32,266 nt of DNA. It comes from Pseudomonadales bacterium (GTDB lineage: Bacteria > Pseudomonadota > Gammaproteobacteria > Pseudomonadales > Azotimanducaceae). The position numbers and the translations under genes were made by a program. How positions within the stretch are numbered: position 1 is the first letter of the stretch; every line of letters starts with the position of its first letter. The notes beneath the pieces are model-generated. The model saw nothing but the letters and a program-made list of their open reading frames with translations, was not told the DNA's origin and ran no database searches. This document shows, in pieces, positions 21,733 through 30,677 of this stretch. The DNA is taken from contig JANQOA010000060.1 in assembly GCA_028279305.1 (NCBI GenBank), positions 1 through 32,266 of the forward strand, read 5' to 3'.

Positions 21733-22184
21733 ACTCGCGGGTAGGTTATTACTTTGCCTACGGGTCAAATATGAATCCGCAGCGGGTTGCCCGGCGCGGT
21801 CTGCGCACCGCCGGTGCAGCGCTGGGTGAACTGGCGGACTTTCGGTTGGAGTTTAATAAGGCATCCCGGGATCACCCGGGTTTTGGTCATGCCAATATCG
21901 AATATGAGCGCGGGCGGGTGGTTGAAGGTGTGTTGTACGAACTGGCCGCGCCAGGCGAAATCCTGAAAATGGACCCGTTTGAGCGGGCGCCCTGGAACTA
22001 CGGCCGCGAGGTGGTGCAGGTTGCCAGCGGGCAACAGACGGTCTGGGCCTGGACCTACTTTGCCAACCCGGCGGTAAAGCGGCCCGGCCTGACCCCGCCG
22101 GCAGAATACCTGCAGCATCTGCTCGCCGGTGAGCCCTGGCTAAGCGAAGCTTATTTCCGGCATCTGCTGAGTTTTCAGGACTGA
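21729..22184 (+). CDS. Gamma-glutamylcyclotransferase-like (GGCT/AIG2) protein
   Basis: A 151-residue protein with the GGCT-like fold signature YYFAYGSNMNPQRV at the N-terminus, which forms the gamma-glutamyl binding loop. A later block, LYELAAPGEILKMDPFERAP, holds a Glu at the place of the catalytic acid. Enzymes of this fold release 5-oxoproline from gamma-glutamyl peptides or amines; the exact substrate cannot be inferred. I chose ATG 21729, which shares ATGA with the tusA stop, over an in-frame start at 21705 that would overlap tusA by 28 bases. The next gene begins 9 bases downstream. Confidence 0.82.
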   Translation: MNSRVGYYFAYGSNMNPQRVARRGLRTAGAALGELADFRLEFNKASRDHPGFGHANIEYERGRVVEGVLYELAAPGEILKMDPFERAPWNYGREVVQVASGQQTVWAWTYFANPAVKRPGLTPPAEYLQHLLAGEPWLSEAYFRHLLSFQD

Positions 22185-22193
22185 AGGCCGTAC

Positions 22194-22679
22194 ATGAACC
22201 ACCGGCAGATCAGCGCCTGCTTCAACCGGCTGTTCAGCGTGTCCCACAATACCGTCATGCGCGGCGGCGGCGCTGAACCGCTGTATATCCCCGCCGCGGC
22301 CAAATCGCCGGCGCAGCTCATTTACCGCGAAGACTTTGCCGCCAGCGCACTGCATGAAGCGGCGCACTGGTGTGTGGCCGGGGCCCGCCGCCGGCGCCAA
22401 GTGGATTTTGGCTATGGCTATCAAGCGCCGCCCCGGGATGGCGCGGCGCAAGCGCAGTTCTACCGGCTGGAGTTGAAAGTGCAGACCCTGGAAGCACTGT
22501 TTGCCGGCCGTGCCGGCGTCCGTTTTGCTGTCAGCGCGGACAACCTGCAGGCGGATACCCGTGAGTTTGCCTGTTGCGTGCAGGCCAACCTGGCTGCTGT
22601 GGAGGCGTGGATGGACAGCTCTCCGGACCGGCGCGCCCTGCACCTTTATCAGGCTCTTGGGGATGCCGCCAATGGCTGA
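22194..22679 (+). CDS. epmC: Elongation factor P hydroxylase EpmC
   Basis: A 161-residue YfcM/EpmC homologue. EpmC hydroxylates the beta-lysylated lysine of EF-P, the last step of the EpmA/EpmB/EpmC modification pathway. Recognisable blocks are FNRLFSVSHNTVMRGGG, EPLYIPAAAKSPAQLIYRED, the metal-site-like ASALHEAAHWCVAG (His54, Glu55, His58) and VDFGYGYQAPPRDGAAQAQF. The length is about 20 residues shorter than E. coli EpmC, mainly at the C-terminus. It overlaps the next gene by 8 bases (ATGGCTGA). EpmA and EpmB are not in this window. Confidence 0.9.
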   Translation: MNHRQISACFNRLFSVSHNTVMRGGGAEPLYIPAAAKSPAQLIYREDFAASALHEAAHWCVAGARRRRQVDFGYGYQAPPRDGAAQAQFYRLELKVQTLEALFAGRAGVRFAVSADNLQADTREFACCVQANLAAVEAWMDSSPDRRALHLYQALGDAANG

Positions 22680-23766
22680 CGGCGAAGCCGACGTTGTTGT
22701 CATCGGCGCCGGGGTGGTGGGCCTGGCAGTGGCCGCAAGGTTGGCGGCCGCCGGCCGGGAGGTCATTGTGCTGGAGCAGCACGATCTGATCGGCAGTGAA
22801 ACCAGTTCGCGCAATTCTGAGGTGATCCACGCCGGTATCTATTATCCGGCGGGCAGCCGCAAGGCGCAGCTATGTGTGGCGGGCAAACACAAACTCTATG
22901 ACTACTGCGAAAGGTTTGCCGTGCCGTATCGCCGCTGCGGAAAAATAATTGTCGCCACCCGCGAAGACCAGATCGCCACGGTAAAAGGTTATGTGCAACA
23001 GGCGGCGGCCAACGGCGTGCCGGATCTTGAATGGCTCAGCGCTGAGCAGATACGGCAGCTGGAACCCAATGTGCGCACCGTGGGCGGCGTCTTGTCACCC
23101 TCCACCGGCATCATCGACTCGCACGCATTTATGCTCAGCCTGCAGGGTGAACTGGAAAGTTACGGCGGCACGGTGGCCCTGCAGACCCGGGTGGCAAAGG
23201 TCGAACGCGGGCAGGGGCGGAACCTGGTGCATACACCGGGCTTCAGTCTCGGCTGTAACTGGGTGATAAACGCGGCGGGCTTGTCAGCGCCGTCTTTGGC
23301 GGCGGGCAGCAGACCGGTGCAGGCGCACTACGCCAAGGGCCATTATTTTGCTTACAGCGGCGCTCAGCCGTTTTCCCGGCTGGTCTATCCGGTTGCCGAA
23401 CAGGGCGGGTTGGGAGTGCATGTGACGCTGGATCTGGCGGGCCAGGTTAAGTTTGGTCCGGATGTGCAGTGGATCGACGAACCCGACTACAGCTTTGATC
23501 CAGGCCGCCTGGAGGTTTTTGTTGAAGCGATATCCGCCTACTTTCCAGCGCTGGAGGCGCAGCGTCTGCACCCGGACTATACCGGTATCCGGCCGAAACT
23601 GGCGGGCCCCAACAGCGGCTTTGTGGACTTTTGCCTGGCCGGCCCCGACCAGCACGGTTGTCCGGGAAGCATAGATCTGCTGGGTATTGAATCGCCGGGG
23701 CTCACCGCCGCGCTGGCTATTGCCGACCAGGTTGATGCGCTGGTTGCGGCGCAGGCGGCCGCATGA
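22672..23766 (+). CDS. FAD-dependent oxidoreductase, L-2-hydroxyglutarate dehydrogenase-like
   Basis: A 364-residue DAO-family flavoprotein. The N-terminus holds the dinucleotide-binding motif VVVIGAGVVGLAVAARLA, followed by ETSSRNSEVIHAGIYYPAGS, a hallmark of the LhgO/L2HGDH group. A late FAD-contact block is present (DYTGIRPKLAGPNSGFVDF, then GIESPGLTAALAIADQV). The likely reaction is oxidation of L-2-hydroxyglutarate or a related 2-hydroxyacid with electrons passed to the quinone pool. I chose ATG 22672, with GGGG about nine bases upstream. In-frame ATGs at 22663 (no spacing to the GGGG) and 22501 (deep within epmC) are rejected. The stop overlaps the next start in ATGA. Confidence 0.86.
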   Translation: MADGEADVVVIGAGVVGLAVAARLAAAGREVIVLEQHDLIGSETSSRNSEVIHAGIYYPAGSRKAQLCVAGKHKLYDYCERFAVPYRRCGKIIVATREDQIATVKGYVQQAAANGVPDLEWLSAEQIRQLEPNVRTVGGVLSPSTGIIDSHAFMLSLQGELESYGGTVALQTRVAKVERGQGRNLVHTPGFSLGCNWVINAAGLSAPSLAAGSRPVQAHYAKGHYFAYSGAQPFSRLVYPVAEQGGLGVHVTLDLAGQVKFGPDVQWIDEPDYSFDPGRLEVFVEAISAYFPALEAQRLHPDYTGIRPKLAGPNSGFVDFCLAGPDQHGCPGSIDLLGIESPGLTAALAIADQVDALVAAQAAA

Positions 23767-24938
23767 ACCGGCCGGCAGCGCTTGCCGTCGGGCTGGTGGT
23801 GAACCCCCTTGCCGGAGTGGGTGGTGCGGTAGGTCTGATGGGCAGCGACGGTGCGCTGCAACAGCGGGCGCTTGAACAGGGCGCGGTACCGCAGGCGCTG
23901 AACCGGATCAGCGTATTCCTGCAGCGTTTAGCGGAAGAACTGCCCGCAGCGCGGTCGCTTATTCACTGGCATACGTGGGACGGGCTGATGGGCGCGCGGG
24001 CGCTGGAACAGGGCTGGGCGCACACCATCCACGGTGCCCCGGCTGATGCTCAGCACCCGCACAGTGCCGACACCCGGTCCGCGCTGGCGGCACTGCAGGC
24101 AGCCGGTGTGGATCTGATCCTGTTTGCCGGCGGCGACGGCACGGCGCGGGATGTGCTGGCCGTGGTAGGACAGGATCTGCCGGTGCTGGGTATTCCGGCC
24201 GGTGTAAAAATGCACAGCGGTGTTTTTGCGGTCTCACCCACTGCTGCCGCCCGCGTTTTGGCGCGGTTGTTAACCGGCGGCATGGTGGCGCCGCTGCTGC
24301 GTCAGGTGCGGGACTTTGACGAACGGCCCGCGGCGCACAGCGGCGCCGCAAACGCCATTCCCGTACGTACCTTCGGCGAGCTGAAAGTGCCGGATGTGGC
24401 TGCCTTTTTGCAGCATACCAAGGTTGGCGGGGTGGAAAGCGAACCGCTGGCCGTGGAAGAAATCTGCGCGGATATCGTGGAGCGGCACGCACACGGCGGC
24501 GCGGCCCTGGTGTTGGGTCCGGGCAGCACCTGTTTTGCGGTTAAACAGGCTTTAGGGATCAACGGCACCCTGCGCGGCTTTGACCTTCGGCATGACAACG
24601 GCCGCATCGAAACCAATGTCTCCGGCACGCAGCTGGTTGCCCTGCAACCGGCCAGCGGCCGCGTGCATTTGATCTTGAGCTTTACCCGCGAGCAGGGTTT
24701 TCTGCTGGGCCGCGGCAACCAGCAATTGGATGTGCGTTTCCTGCGCCGTCTGGATTGGGCTGCCGACGTGACCATTGTCGGCACGCGTACCAAACTGGCC
24801 AGCCTGAACGGCCGGCCGCTGCTGGTAGACACCTCCGACGAGGCGCTGGACCGCAAGTTGAGCGGCCTGGTGGAAGTGACCAGCGGCTATGAAGACCGCC
24901 TGATGTACCGGGTTGCTGCTGACCTGGCGCCGGCATGA
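23763..24938 (+). CDS. ATP-NAD kinase family protein
   Basis: A 391-residue protein of the ATP-NAD/AcoX kinase group (COG3199 type). An N-terminal VGLVVNPLAGVGGAVGL and a GGDGT motif (LILFAGGDGTARDVLAVVGQ) form the nucleotide site, and VLGIPAGVKMHSGVFAVSP follows as in this family. The C-terminal part (LVLGPGSTCFAVKQALGING, GFLLGRGNQQL) is typical of the long COG3199 version rather than NadK. The substrate is not established for this group; phosphorylation of NAD or another diol is likely. It is coupled to genes on both sides through ATGA overlaps. Confidence 0.85.
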   Translation: MNRPAALAVGLVVNPLAGVGGAVGLMGSDGALQQRALEQGAVPQALNRISVFLQRLAEELPAARSLIHWHTWDGLMGARALEQGWAHTIHGAPADAQHPHSADTRSALAALQAAGVDLILFAGGDGTARDVLAVVGQDLPVLGIPAGVKMHSGVFAVSPTAAARVLARLLTGGMVAPLLRQVRDFDERPAAHSGAANAIPVRTFGELKVPDVAAFLQHTKVGGVESEPLAVEEICADIVERHAHGGAALVLGPGSTCFAVKQALGINGTLRGFDLRHDNGRIETNVSGTQLVALQPASGRVHLILSFTREQGFLLGRGNQQLDVRFLRRLDWAADVTIVGTRTKLASLNGRPLLVDTSDEALDRKLSGLVEVTSGYEDRLMYRVAADLAPA

Positions 24939-25867
24939 TAGTAGCCACCGTTGCTGACGAATGCGCGCGCAAGTGGGCGCAGGGGGCGCTGCCGCGGGAT
25001 GGAAGGGAGCCCGCGAGGCGGCTTTTTCACGGCCGCGGGCACACCTTTGCGGGTTGTGAAGCGGTGGTGGTGAACTGGTTTCCCCCGTATGTGCAGATAT
25101 CTTTGTATGCCCCGGTGCCGGCTGCGCAGGTAGATGATTTATGCGCCCGGCTGCGCGCCGCCAATCCGGACATTGCCGGTATCGTGCTGCAACAGCGGGA
25201 CGGCCGCCGCACCAGTACCAAAGTGGTGTATGGCGAGGTCGCCGATGAACATCAGGTATTTGAGGATCAACTGGCTTATTGGATCCAGCCTAAGCGTAAT
25301 CAAAACGTCGGCCTGTTCCTGGATATGGGTCATGTACGCCGTTATCTGGCGCAGTTCATGGATGCCGCCAGCGTACTAAATCTGTTTGCTTATACGTGCG
25401 CGTTTTCGGTGGCGGCGCTGGCGCACGGCGCGCGCTCGGTGGTGAACAACGACATGAGCCGCAACGCCCTGCAGATCGGTGAACGCAATCATCTGGCTAA
25501 CGGCCAGGATCTGCGCCAGGTGCGCATGTTGCCGCATAATCTCTTCAAGAGCTGGTGGAAAATAAAACAATGCGGACCGTTTGACGTGGTGATCATCGAT
25601 CCGCCCACTAACCAGCGAGGGAGTTTTGTCGCGGAAAAGTCCTACGGCCAGATTCTCAAGCGCATCCCCGACTTCACCCGTCCCGGCGGGCACGTGGTGG
25701 CCTGTCTGAATTCCCCCTTTCTGCCCCCCGATTTCCTGACCGGTCAGATGCAGCGCTGGTGTCCCGCCTGTGAAGTTCAAGCCGTGTTGCCGCCGCATCC
25801 TGATTTTCCGGACAAGTTTCCGGAACGGGCTCTGAAAGCGGTGGACTTTGTTTACCGCGGCGCTTAA
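24935..25867 (+). CDS. Class I SAM methyltransferase, RlmI/RlmK-like
   Basis: A 310-residue methyltransferase with the core pattern of the RlmI/RlmK C-terminal domain. It shows VGLFLDMGHVRRYLAQF, then VLNLFAYTCAFSVAALAHGA with the ribose-binding VVNNDMSRNALQIGERNHL, and the catalytic-type motif FDVVIIDPPTNQRGSF. The N-terminal ~110 residues are shorter than in RlmI and lack an obvious PUA domain. It probably modifies rRNA or another nucleic acid, but the site cannot be told. The start overlaps the kinase stop in ATGA, and its last four bases overlap the end of the convergent hypothetical gene. Confidence 0.82.
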   Translation: MIVATVADECARKWAQGALPRDGREPARRLFHGRGHTFAGCEAVVVNWFPPYVQISLYAPVPAAQVDDLCARLRAANPDIAGIVLQQRDGRRTSTKVVYGEVADEHQVFEDQLAYWIQPKRNQNVGLFLDMGHVRRYLAQFMDAASVLNLFAYTCAFSVAALAHGARSVVNNDMSRNALQIGERNHLANGQDLRQVRMLPHNLFKSWWKIKQCGPFDVVIIDPPTNQRGSFVAEKSYGQILKRIPDFTRPGGHVVACLNSPFLPPDFLTGQMQRWCPACEVQAVLPPHPDFPDKFPERALKAVDFVYRGA

Positions 25868-26367
25868 GGCGCTGACATCTGCCGCAGCAGCACTTGAAAT
25901 ACTTCACTGATGCGGATGGAAGAGCGGCTGTCGACGGCGTCAGCGAGGTGAAAAACCAGGCTGCTGTGCTGAGCCTGGACGCTGGCTGGATTAGCCGCGG
26001 CTCCGCCGCCTGTACTGTCCGGCGCATCCTCCGGTGCGGGCTGCTGGTTGCCGGGCGTGCGGCCGGGGAGGGGGGTTAACAAAGCAGTGAAACAGCGGCC
26101 GGTTAACACCGCCTGGTCTATGGCGTCGCTTTTGATCAGGTCCTGGTAACGCAGGTAGCCTTCTTCCCCCAGCCACAGCATGGCGGCAAAACAAGCCTGG
26201 TAGCGGTTGCTGTGCACACCGTACTCATCCGGCGTGTCAGCGCCGCAGATGTCTTCGGCAAACAACGTCACCGGGCGTGGAAACACACGGAACAGGTTGA
26301 CGATGATTTTTGACGCGTCAGCGTAAAACTCGTCGATGTGCAGGTCGGAAAAACGGGGATCGGGCAT
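25864..26367 (-). CDS. Hypothetical protein
   Basis: A 167-residue soluble protein with no recognised motif. The N-terminal ~95 residues look folded (DEFYADASKIIVNLFRVFPR, EEGYLRYQDLIKSDAIDQAV), and the C-terminal ~35 residues form a helical segment (SLVFHLADAVDSRSSIRISE). Between them lies a Pro/Gly/Ala-rich linker of about 35 residues. It starts with ATG 29 bases downstream of the alaA stop and has no visible Shine-Dalgarno, so it is probably read through from alaA. The composition and downstream position support a real gene, but I cannot assign a function. Confidence 0.65.
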   Translation of the reverse strand: MPDPRFSDLHIDEFYADASKIIVNLFRVFPRPVTLFAEDICGADTPDEYGVHSNRYQACFAAMLWLGEEGYLRYQDLIKSDAIDQAVLTGRCFTALLTPLPGRTPGNQQPAPEDAPDSTGGGAAANPASVQAQHSSLVFHLADAVDSRSSIRISEVFQVLLRQMSAP

Positions 26368-26396
26368 CTGTAGGGGGGGAGGTCTCGCCGCTGGCG

Positions 26397-27653
26397 TTAC
26401 TGCCTGTACTGAGACAGAAAGTGCTCGATGCGGGTGATGGCCTCCGCCAGCTCTTCTTCATGGGGCAGAAATACAATTCTGAAATGGTCCGGCTGCGGCC
26501 AGTTGAAGCCGCTGCCCTGGACCACCAGTACCTTTTCTTTCACCAGAAGGTCGAGGACAAACTTTTCATCGTTGCTGATGTTGAATTTTTTTACGTCCAG
26601 CCTGGGGAACAGGTACAGCGCACCCATGGGTTTGACACAGCTCACGCCTTCGATGTCGTTGAGCATGCGCCAGGCCAGCTCGCGCTGCTGATACAGGCGC
26701 CCGCCGGGAGTGATCAGCTCGTTGATACTCTGATAACCGCCCAGGGCGGTCTGGATGGCATGCTGCGTAGGCACGTTGGAACACAGGCGCATGGAGGCAA
26801 GAATATCCAGGCCTTCAATGTAGTCCGTGGCGCGCTGTTTGGCGCCGCTGACAACCAGCCAGCCGGTGCGGAAGCCGGCTACCCGGTAGGACTTCGACAG
26901 GCCGCTGAGGGTCAACACAAGCAGATCGTCAGCCAGCGAAGCCAGCGGCACATAGCTGGCATTGTCGTAGAGGATCTTGTCGTAGATTTCATCCGCCATC
27001 ACCACCAGATCAAATTCCCGCGCAATCTCCATCAGCTCAAGCAGCATGTTCTTTTCGTACACTGCTCCGGTTGGATTGTTCGGATTAATCACCACCAGGG
27101 CCTTGGTCTGCGGCGTGATTCTGGCGCGGATATCCGCCAGGTCGGGCTGCCAGCCGCTGCCCTCGTCACACAGGTAGTGCACCGGCTTGCCGCCGCAGAG
27201 GTTTACCGCGGCACTCCACAGGGGAAAATCCGGTGCCGGAATCAGGACTTCGTCACCGTTGTTGATAAGCCCCTGCATCGCCATCACCACCAGCTCCGAA
27301 ACACCGTTGCCGATATAAATGTCGTCAATATCGACGCCGCTGATGCCGAGCTGCTGGCAGTACTGCATGACCGCTTTGCGCGCCGAGTAGATGCCTTTGG
27401 AGTCGCTGTAACCCTGGGACGCGGGGATGTTGTGAATAACGTCGCGCAGGATCTCTTCCGGGGCTTCAAACCCCCAGGGCGCCGGGTTACCGATGTTCAG
27501 CTTCAGAACTTTGTGGCCTTCTTCCTCCAGCCGGTTGGCTTCTTTGAGGACCGGGCCGCGAATGTCGTAACAGACATCGTCCAGTTTGTCCGATTTACGG
27601 ATCAGCCGGCGCGGACGCGGCGATATAGGGCTGACAATTTCTGATGAGCTCAT
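26397..27653 (-). CDS. alaA: Alanine-type aminotransferase AlaA
   Basis: A 418-residue class I PLP aminotransferase closely resembling E. coli AlaA (glutamate-pyruvate transaminase). Key segments are LKLNIGNPAPWGFEAPEEIL, ASQGYSDSKGIYSARKAVMQ, the VINPNNPTGAVYE loop, the Asp-Tyr pair in MADEIYDKILY, and SGLSKSYRVAGFRTGW with the PLP lysine at 254. It interconverts pyruvate/glutamate with alanine/2-oxoglutarate. I chose ATG 27653 (AAAGGGA about ten bases upstream) rather than the longer frame from 27722, which would run into the intergenic promoter region. A TACAAT -10 hexamer lies just upstream. Confidence 0.93.
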   Translation of the reverse strand: MSSSEIVSPISPRPRRLIRKSDKLDDVCYDIRGPVLKEANRLEEEGHKVLKLNIGNPAPWGFEAPEEILRDVIHNIPASQGYSDSKGIYSARKAVMQYCQQLGISGVDIDDIYIGNGVSELVVMAMQGLINNGDEVLIPAPDFPLWSAAVNLCGGKPVHYLCDEGSGWQPDLADIRARITPQTKALVVINPNNPTGAVYEKNMLLELMEIAREFDLVVMADEIYDKILYDNASYVPLASLADDLLVLTLSGLSKSYRVAGFRTGWLVVSGAKQRATDYIEGLDILASMRLCSNVPTQHAIQTALGGYQSINELITPGGRLYQQRELAWRMLNDIEGVSCVKPMGALYLFPRLDVKKFNISNDEKFVLDLLVKEKVLVVQGSGFNWPQPDHFRIVFLPHEEELAEAITRIEHFLSQYRQ

Positions 27654-27678
27654 GGTTCGGGTTCCCTTTGCAGCGCGG

Positions 27679-27684
27679 ATTGTA
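27679..27684 (-). promoter_or_regulatory. Probable -10 element for alaA
   Basis: TACAAT on the minus strand, five of six consensus bases, 26 bases upstream of the alaA ATG. The sequence 17 bases upstream (CATTGT) is a poor -35; a TTGTGC lies at a 15-base spacing. Only the -10 is persuasive. Confidence 0.35.
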
Positions 27685-27692
27685 GCATTGAA

Positions 27693-27722
27693 TTGCACAG
27701 CACAATGGCCCATGGTTAACAT
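27693..27722 (+). promoter_or_regulatory. Possible msrB promoter
   Basis: TTGCAC (27693-27698) and TAACAT (27717-27722) are 18 bases apart and end 39 bases before the msrB ATG. Each matches four of six consensus bases, so this is a weak call. It overlaps the divergent alaA control region. Confidence 0.3.
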
Positions 27723-27761
27723 AGTTTTCTTAACAGTTTAGGACAGATTGAGGAGTGGTAA

Positions 27762-28163
27762 ATGCCCAAATTAGTGAAGTCTGACGACGACTGGCGTGCC
27801 ATGTTAACCGCGGAAGAATACGAAATTACCCGCAACGCCGGCACGGAGATGGCGTTCACGGGCATCTACTGTGACACCAAGACTCCGGGAATCTATAACT
27901 GCAAGTGTTGTGATACCCCCCTGTTCGATGCGGATACAAAGTATGACTCAGGCAGCGGCTGGCCGAGTTTTTACGCCCCGATCAGCAAAGAAGCGGTGGA
28001 AACCCATGAAGACTTGAGCTTGGGCATGCGGCGTATCGAAGTCACCTGCGCAACCTGCGACGCTCACCTGGGACATGTATTCCCTGACGGTCCGGCACCC
28101 ACGGGTTTGCGCTTCTGCATGAACTCTGCGTCACTGAATCTGGAGGCGCGGGAAACAGAATGA
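27762..28163 (+). CDS. msrB: Peptide methionine-R-sulfoxide reductase MsrB
   Basis: A 133-residue MsrB that reduces methionine-R-sulfoxide in proteins. The structural zinc site is complete: Cys47/Cys50 ([11 protein letters not shown]) and Cys96/Cys99 ([14 protein letters not shown]). The catalytic Cys119 lies in [10 protein letters not shown], and [12 protein letters not shown] is the usual substrate-pocket segment. The ATG has AGGAG about eight bases upstream. The stop overlaps the start of the acyl-CoA synthetase gene in ATGA, an unusual partner for msrB. Confidence 0.96.
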   Translation: MPKLVKSDDDWRAMLTAEEYEITRNAGTEMAFTGIYCDTKTPGIYNCKCCDTPLFDADTKYDSGSGWPSFYAPISKEAVETHEDLSLGMRRIEVTCATCDAHLGHVFPDGPAPTGLRFCMNSASLNLEARETE

Positions 28164-29686
28164 CACCTGGAGATATTGCGGCTGCTGAGCCGGATAAAAT
28201 TGCCTACATCATGGCGTCAAGCGGCCAGGAAATTACCTATGCGGAACTGGAACGCCGCGCCAACCAGGGTGCACATCTGTTCCGGCAGTTGGGCCTGCAG
28301 CGGGGCGACCATATAGCCCTGCTGCTGGAGAACCACCCGTGCTTTTTTCAGATCTGCTGGGCGGCGCAACGCGCCGGCCTTTACTACACCGCCATAAGCT
28401 GGCGGCTGCAGCAGGCTGAGGTGGAGTACATTGTTAACAACTGCGAAGCCAGGGTATTTATATCCTCGGGCAGCCGGGCCGCCACCGTGGAGCCGTTGCT
28501 GGACAAGCTCACCACGGTTGAAGCCCGCTATGTTGTAGATGGCGAGATCGCGGGCTTCGAAAGCTGGCTGGATGCCTGCGACAACATGCCGGGTGAGCCG
28601 ATTGCGGACCCCTGTGAAGGGGCGGCCATGCTGTACTCGTCAGGCACCACCGGGTACCCCAAAGGCATCAAGCGGCCGCTGCCCGATGTGCCTTATGGAG
28701 AGGGTGAGCCGATCAGCCTGCTGGGCGCACTGTACGGCGCAACAGCGGATTCCATCTACCTGTCCCCGGCGCCGCTTTATCACGCCGCGCCGCTGGGTTT
28801 CACCATGAGTTGTCTGCGCAACGGCATCTGCGTAGTGGTGATGGAGCACTTTGAGGAAGAATTTGCGCTGCAGTGCATAGAAAAATACAACGTTTCCCAC
28901 AGCCAGTGGGTGCCGACCATGTTCATACGCATGTTAAAGCTGGATCCGGAAGTGCGGCAGAAATACAACGTCAGCAGTCTGCAGGTGGCCATACACGCCG
29001 CCGCGCCCTGCCCGATTCCCATTAAAGAGCAGATGATCGAGTGGTGGGGCGAGGTGCTGTACGAATATTACGCGGGCACTGAAGGCAACGGCTTTGTACA
29101 GCTTAATTCAGCCGAATGGCTGCAGCACAAAGGTTCTGTCGGCCGGCCGCTGAACTGTGAGCTGCACATCTGCGACGACAACGGCGAGGAACTGCCCGCG
29201 GGAGAGCCGGGCACAATTTATTTTGCCGGCGGCGGCGAATTTGAGTATTACAAGGATCAGGAAAAAACCGACAGCTCGCGGCATCCTAAGGGCTGGAGCA
29301 CGTTGGGTGACGTCGGTTATCTCGATGAAGACGGTTACCTGTATCTGACCGACCGCAAACATTTCATGATCATCTCCGGCGGCGTCAACATTTATCCCCA
29401 GGAGGCAGAAAACGTCCTGATTACTCATGACAAAGTTATGGACGTAGCCGTATTCGGCGTGCCCAACGAGGACTTCGGGGAAGAGGTCAAAGCGGTGGTG
29501 CAGCTGAAAGACCCGGACGAAGCCAGCGCGGTGCTGGAGGTGGAGCTGTTGGATTACTGCCGGGCGCAGCTGTCACATATCAAGTGTCCGCGCAGCATCG
29601 ACTTCCGCGCTGAATTACCCAGACATCCAACCGGGAAACTGTACAAGCGGCTGCTGAAGGACGAATACTGGCAGGCGTCCGCCTGA
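28160..29686 (+). CDS. Acyl-CoA synthetase (AMP-forming)
   Basis: A 508-residue ANL-superfamily enzyme that activates a carboxylic acid with ATP and joins it to CoA. The P-loop is [15 protein letters not shown], the mid motif is [12 protein letters not shown], and the hinge region ([17 protein letters not shown], then [20 protein letters not shown]) is intact. The acyl-adenylate lysine is in [10 protein letters not shown] near the C-terminus. The length and motifs fit medium/long-chain or steroid/bile-acid side-chain acyl-CoA ligases, but substrate cannot be fixed. It is translationally coupled to msrB by ATGA. The next gene converges 7 bases downstream. Confidence 0.9.
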   Translation: MTPGDIAAAEPDKIAYIMASSGQEITYAELERRANQGAHLFRQLGLQRGDHIALLLENHPCFFQICWAAQRAGLYYTAISWRLQQAEVEYIVNNCEARVFISSGSRAATVEPLLDKLTTVEARYVVDGEIAGFESWLDACDNMPGEPIADPCEGAAMLYSSGTTGYPKGIKRPLPDVPYGEGEPISLLGALYGATADSIYLSPAPLYHAAPLGFTMSCLRNGICVVVMEHFEEEFALQCIEKYNVSHSQWVPTMFIRMLKLDPEVRQKYNVSSLQVAIHAAAPCPIPIKEQMIEWWGEVLYEYYAGTEGNGFVQLNSAEWLQHKGSVGRPLNCELHICDDNGEELPAGEPGTIYFAGGGEFEYYKDQEKTDSSRHPKGWSTLGDVGYLDEDGYLYLTDRKHFMIISGGVNIYPQEAENVLITHDKVMDVAVFGVPNEDFGEEVKAVVQLKDPDEASAVLEVELLDYCRAQLSHIKCPRSIDFRAELPRHPTGKLYKRLLKDEYWQASA

Positions 29687-29693
29687 CCGGCAT

Positions 29694-30677
29694 TCAGCGG
29701 CTCTGCAGCAGGTTGGCGGGTGAGTACTGATCGGTCAGCACCCGCGCGCTGCGGTTCCAGTCCGGCCGCCGCTGGCGCTGCTGTACCAGTACCCGCGCCA
29801 GCCGGCGGATAGGCACGTCATAAGGGGCGAGGGTTTCCCGCAGGCCGGCAGCGGCGTCTTTCAAGGCCTGGTCCCCGGGCTGCTCTGCCTGCACGATGAC
29901 CATGCGGTTGGCACTTTCCGGCAGTTTGAAGTTGATGAACGAGCCGAACACATGGGCGTAGGTGGTGGATTCGTGATCGTATAGATCGCTGATGGAAAAG
30001 GTGTTGGCAAACAGCACCCCGGCAGGCGCCAGCAGGGCGGCGGTCTCGCGCAGATACTCCACGGTCATCAGGTGCTCCGGGATGTATTCGCCATTAAAGG
30101 CATCCAGAATGATGATGTCGTACTGCGCTTTGTTAAGCATCGCGCGTTTGGTCCAGACCCGTGCATCCTGGTCGTAGACCCGCATGTTGGCAGCGGGGCG
30201 GAAATCAAAAAACTCTTTGGCCACCCGGGTCACCGCCGGATCGATTTCCACAACATCTATCACGGTGTCCGGAAACAGCTCGTGAAAAGCGGTGGGCAGG
30301 GTGCCGCCGCCCAGACCCACCACCAGGATGCTTTGCGGCTGCGGCACAAACAACAACGCGCTCATGGCCATCTTGGTGTAGGCAAACTGCATCTGCCGCG
30401 GGTGCCGCATGTTCATGCAACTCTGATTGCGCTGCTGACGCCGCACGCTGAACATCAGGCACCGGCGGTTGCCGCTCTGTTTCACCACTACGGTGCTGTA
30501 CAGGGAGCGCTCTTTGTGCAACACCGTTTCAGCCTGCACCGGCAGGGCCGGGGTTGCCAGCGCCAGCAGCGCTAACAGAGACCACAGCGCGGAGCATAAA
30601 ACGCCCGGCGTAAACGCGGCCGGAAACGAAGCGACCGGCGCGGCGGGAGCCAACAGCAACTTACGCAGGGAAAACAC
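29694..30677 (-). CDS. Spermidine synthase-like protein with N-terminal export signal
   Basis: A 327-residue protein. The C-terminal ~270 residues are a spermidine-synthase-like Rossmann domain: SILVVGLGGGTLPTAFHELF, VIDVVEIDPAVTRVAKEFF, and DIIILDAFNGEYIPEHLMT with Asp192 at the catalytic position. The N-terminus carries a hydrophobic stretch (VLCSALWSLLALLALATPAL) ending in a signal-peptidase-like VQAE near residue 49, so the domain may be exported or membrane-tethered, which is odd for an aminopropyltransferase fold. The GTG start directly follows the TGA of the upstream membrane gene (TGAGTG). In many bacteria the two halves are fused in one MFS/spermidine-synthase-like protein. The activity is uncertain. 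Confidence 0.8.
   Translation of the reverse strand: MFSLRKLLLAPAAPVASFPAAFTPGVLCSALWSLLALLALATPALPVQAETVLHKERSLYSTVVVKQSGNRRCLMFSVRRQQRNQSCMNMRHPRQMQFAYTKMAMSALLFVPQPQSILVVGLGGGTLPTAFHELFPDTVIDVVEIDPAVTRVAKEFFDFRPAANMRVYDQDARVWTKRAMLNKAQYDIIILDAFNGEYIPEHLMTVEYLRETAALLAPAGVLFANTFSISDLYDHESTTYAHVFGSFINFKLPESANRMVIVQAEQPGDQALKDAAAGLRETLAPYDVPIRRLARVLVQQRQRRPDWNRSARVLTDQYSPANLLQSR

Noticed and set aside
26310..27644. 444-codon plus-strand frame opposite alaA
   Set aside because: alaA is certain by its PLP motifs, and the opposite frame has shadow composition.
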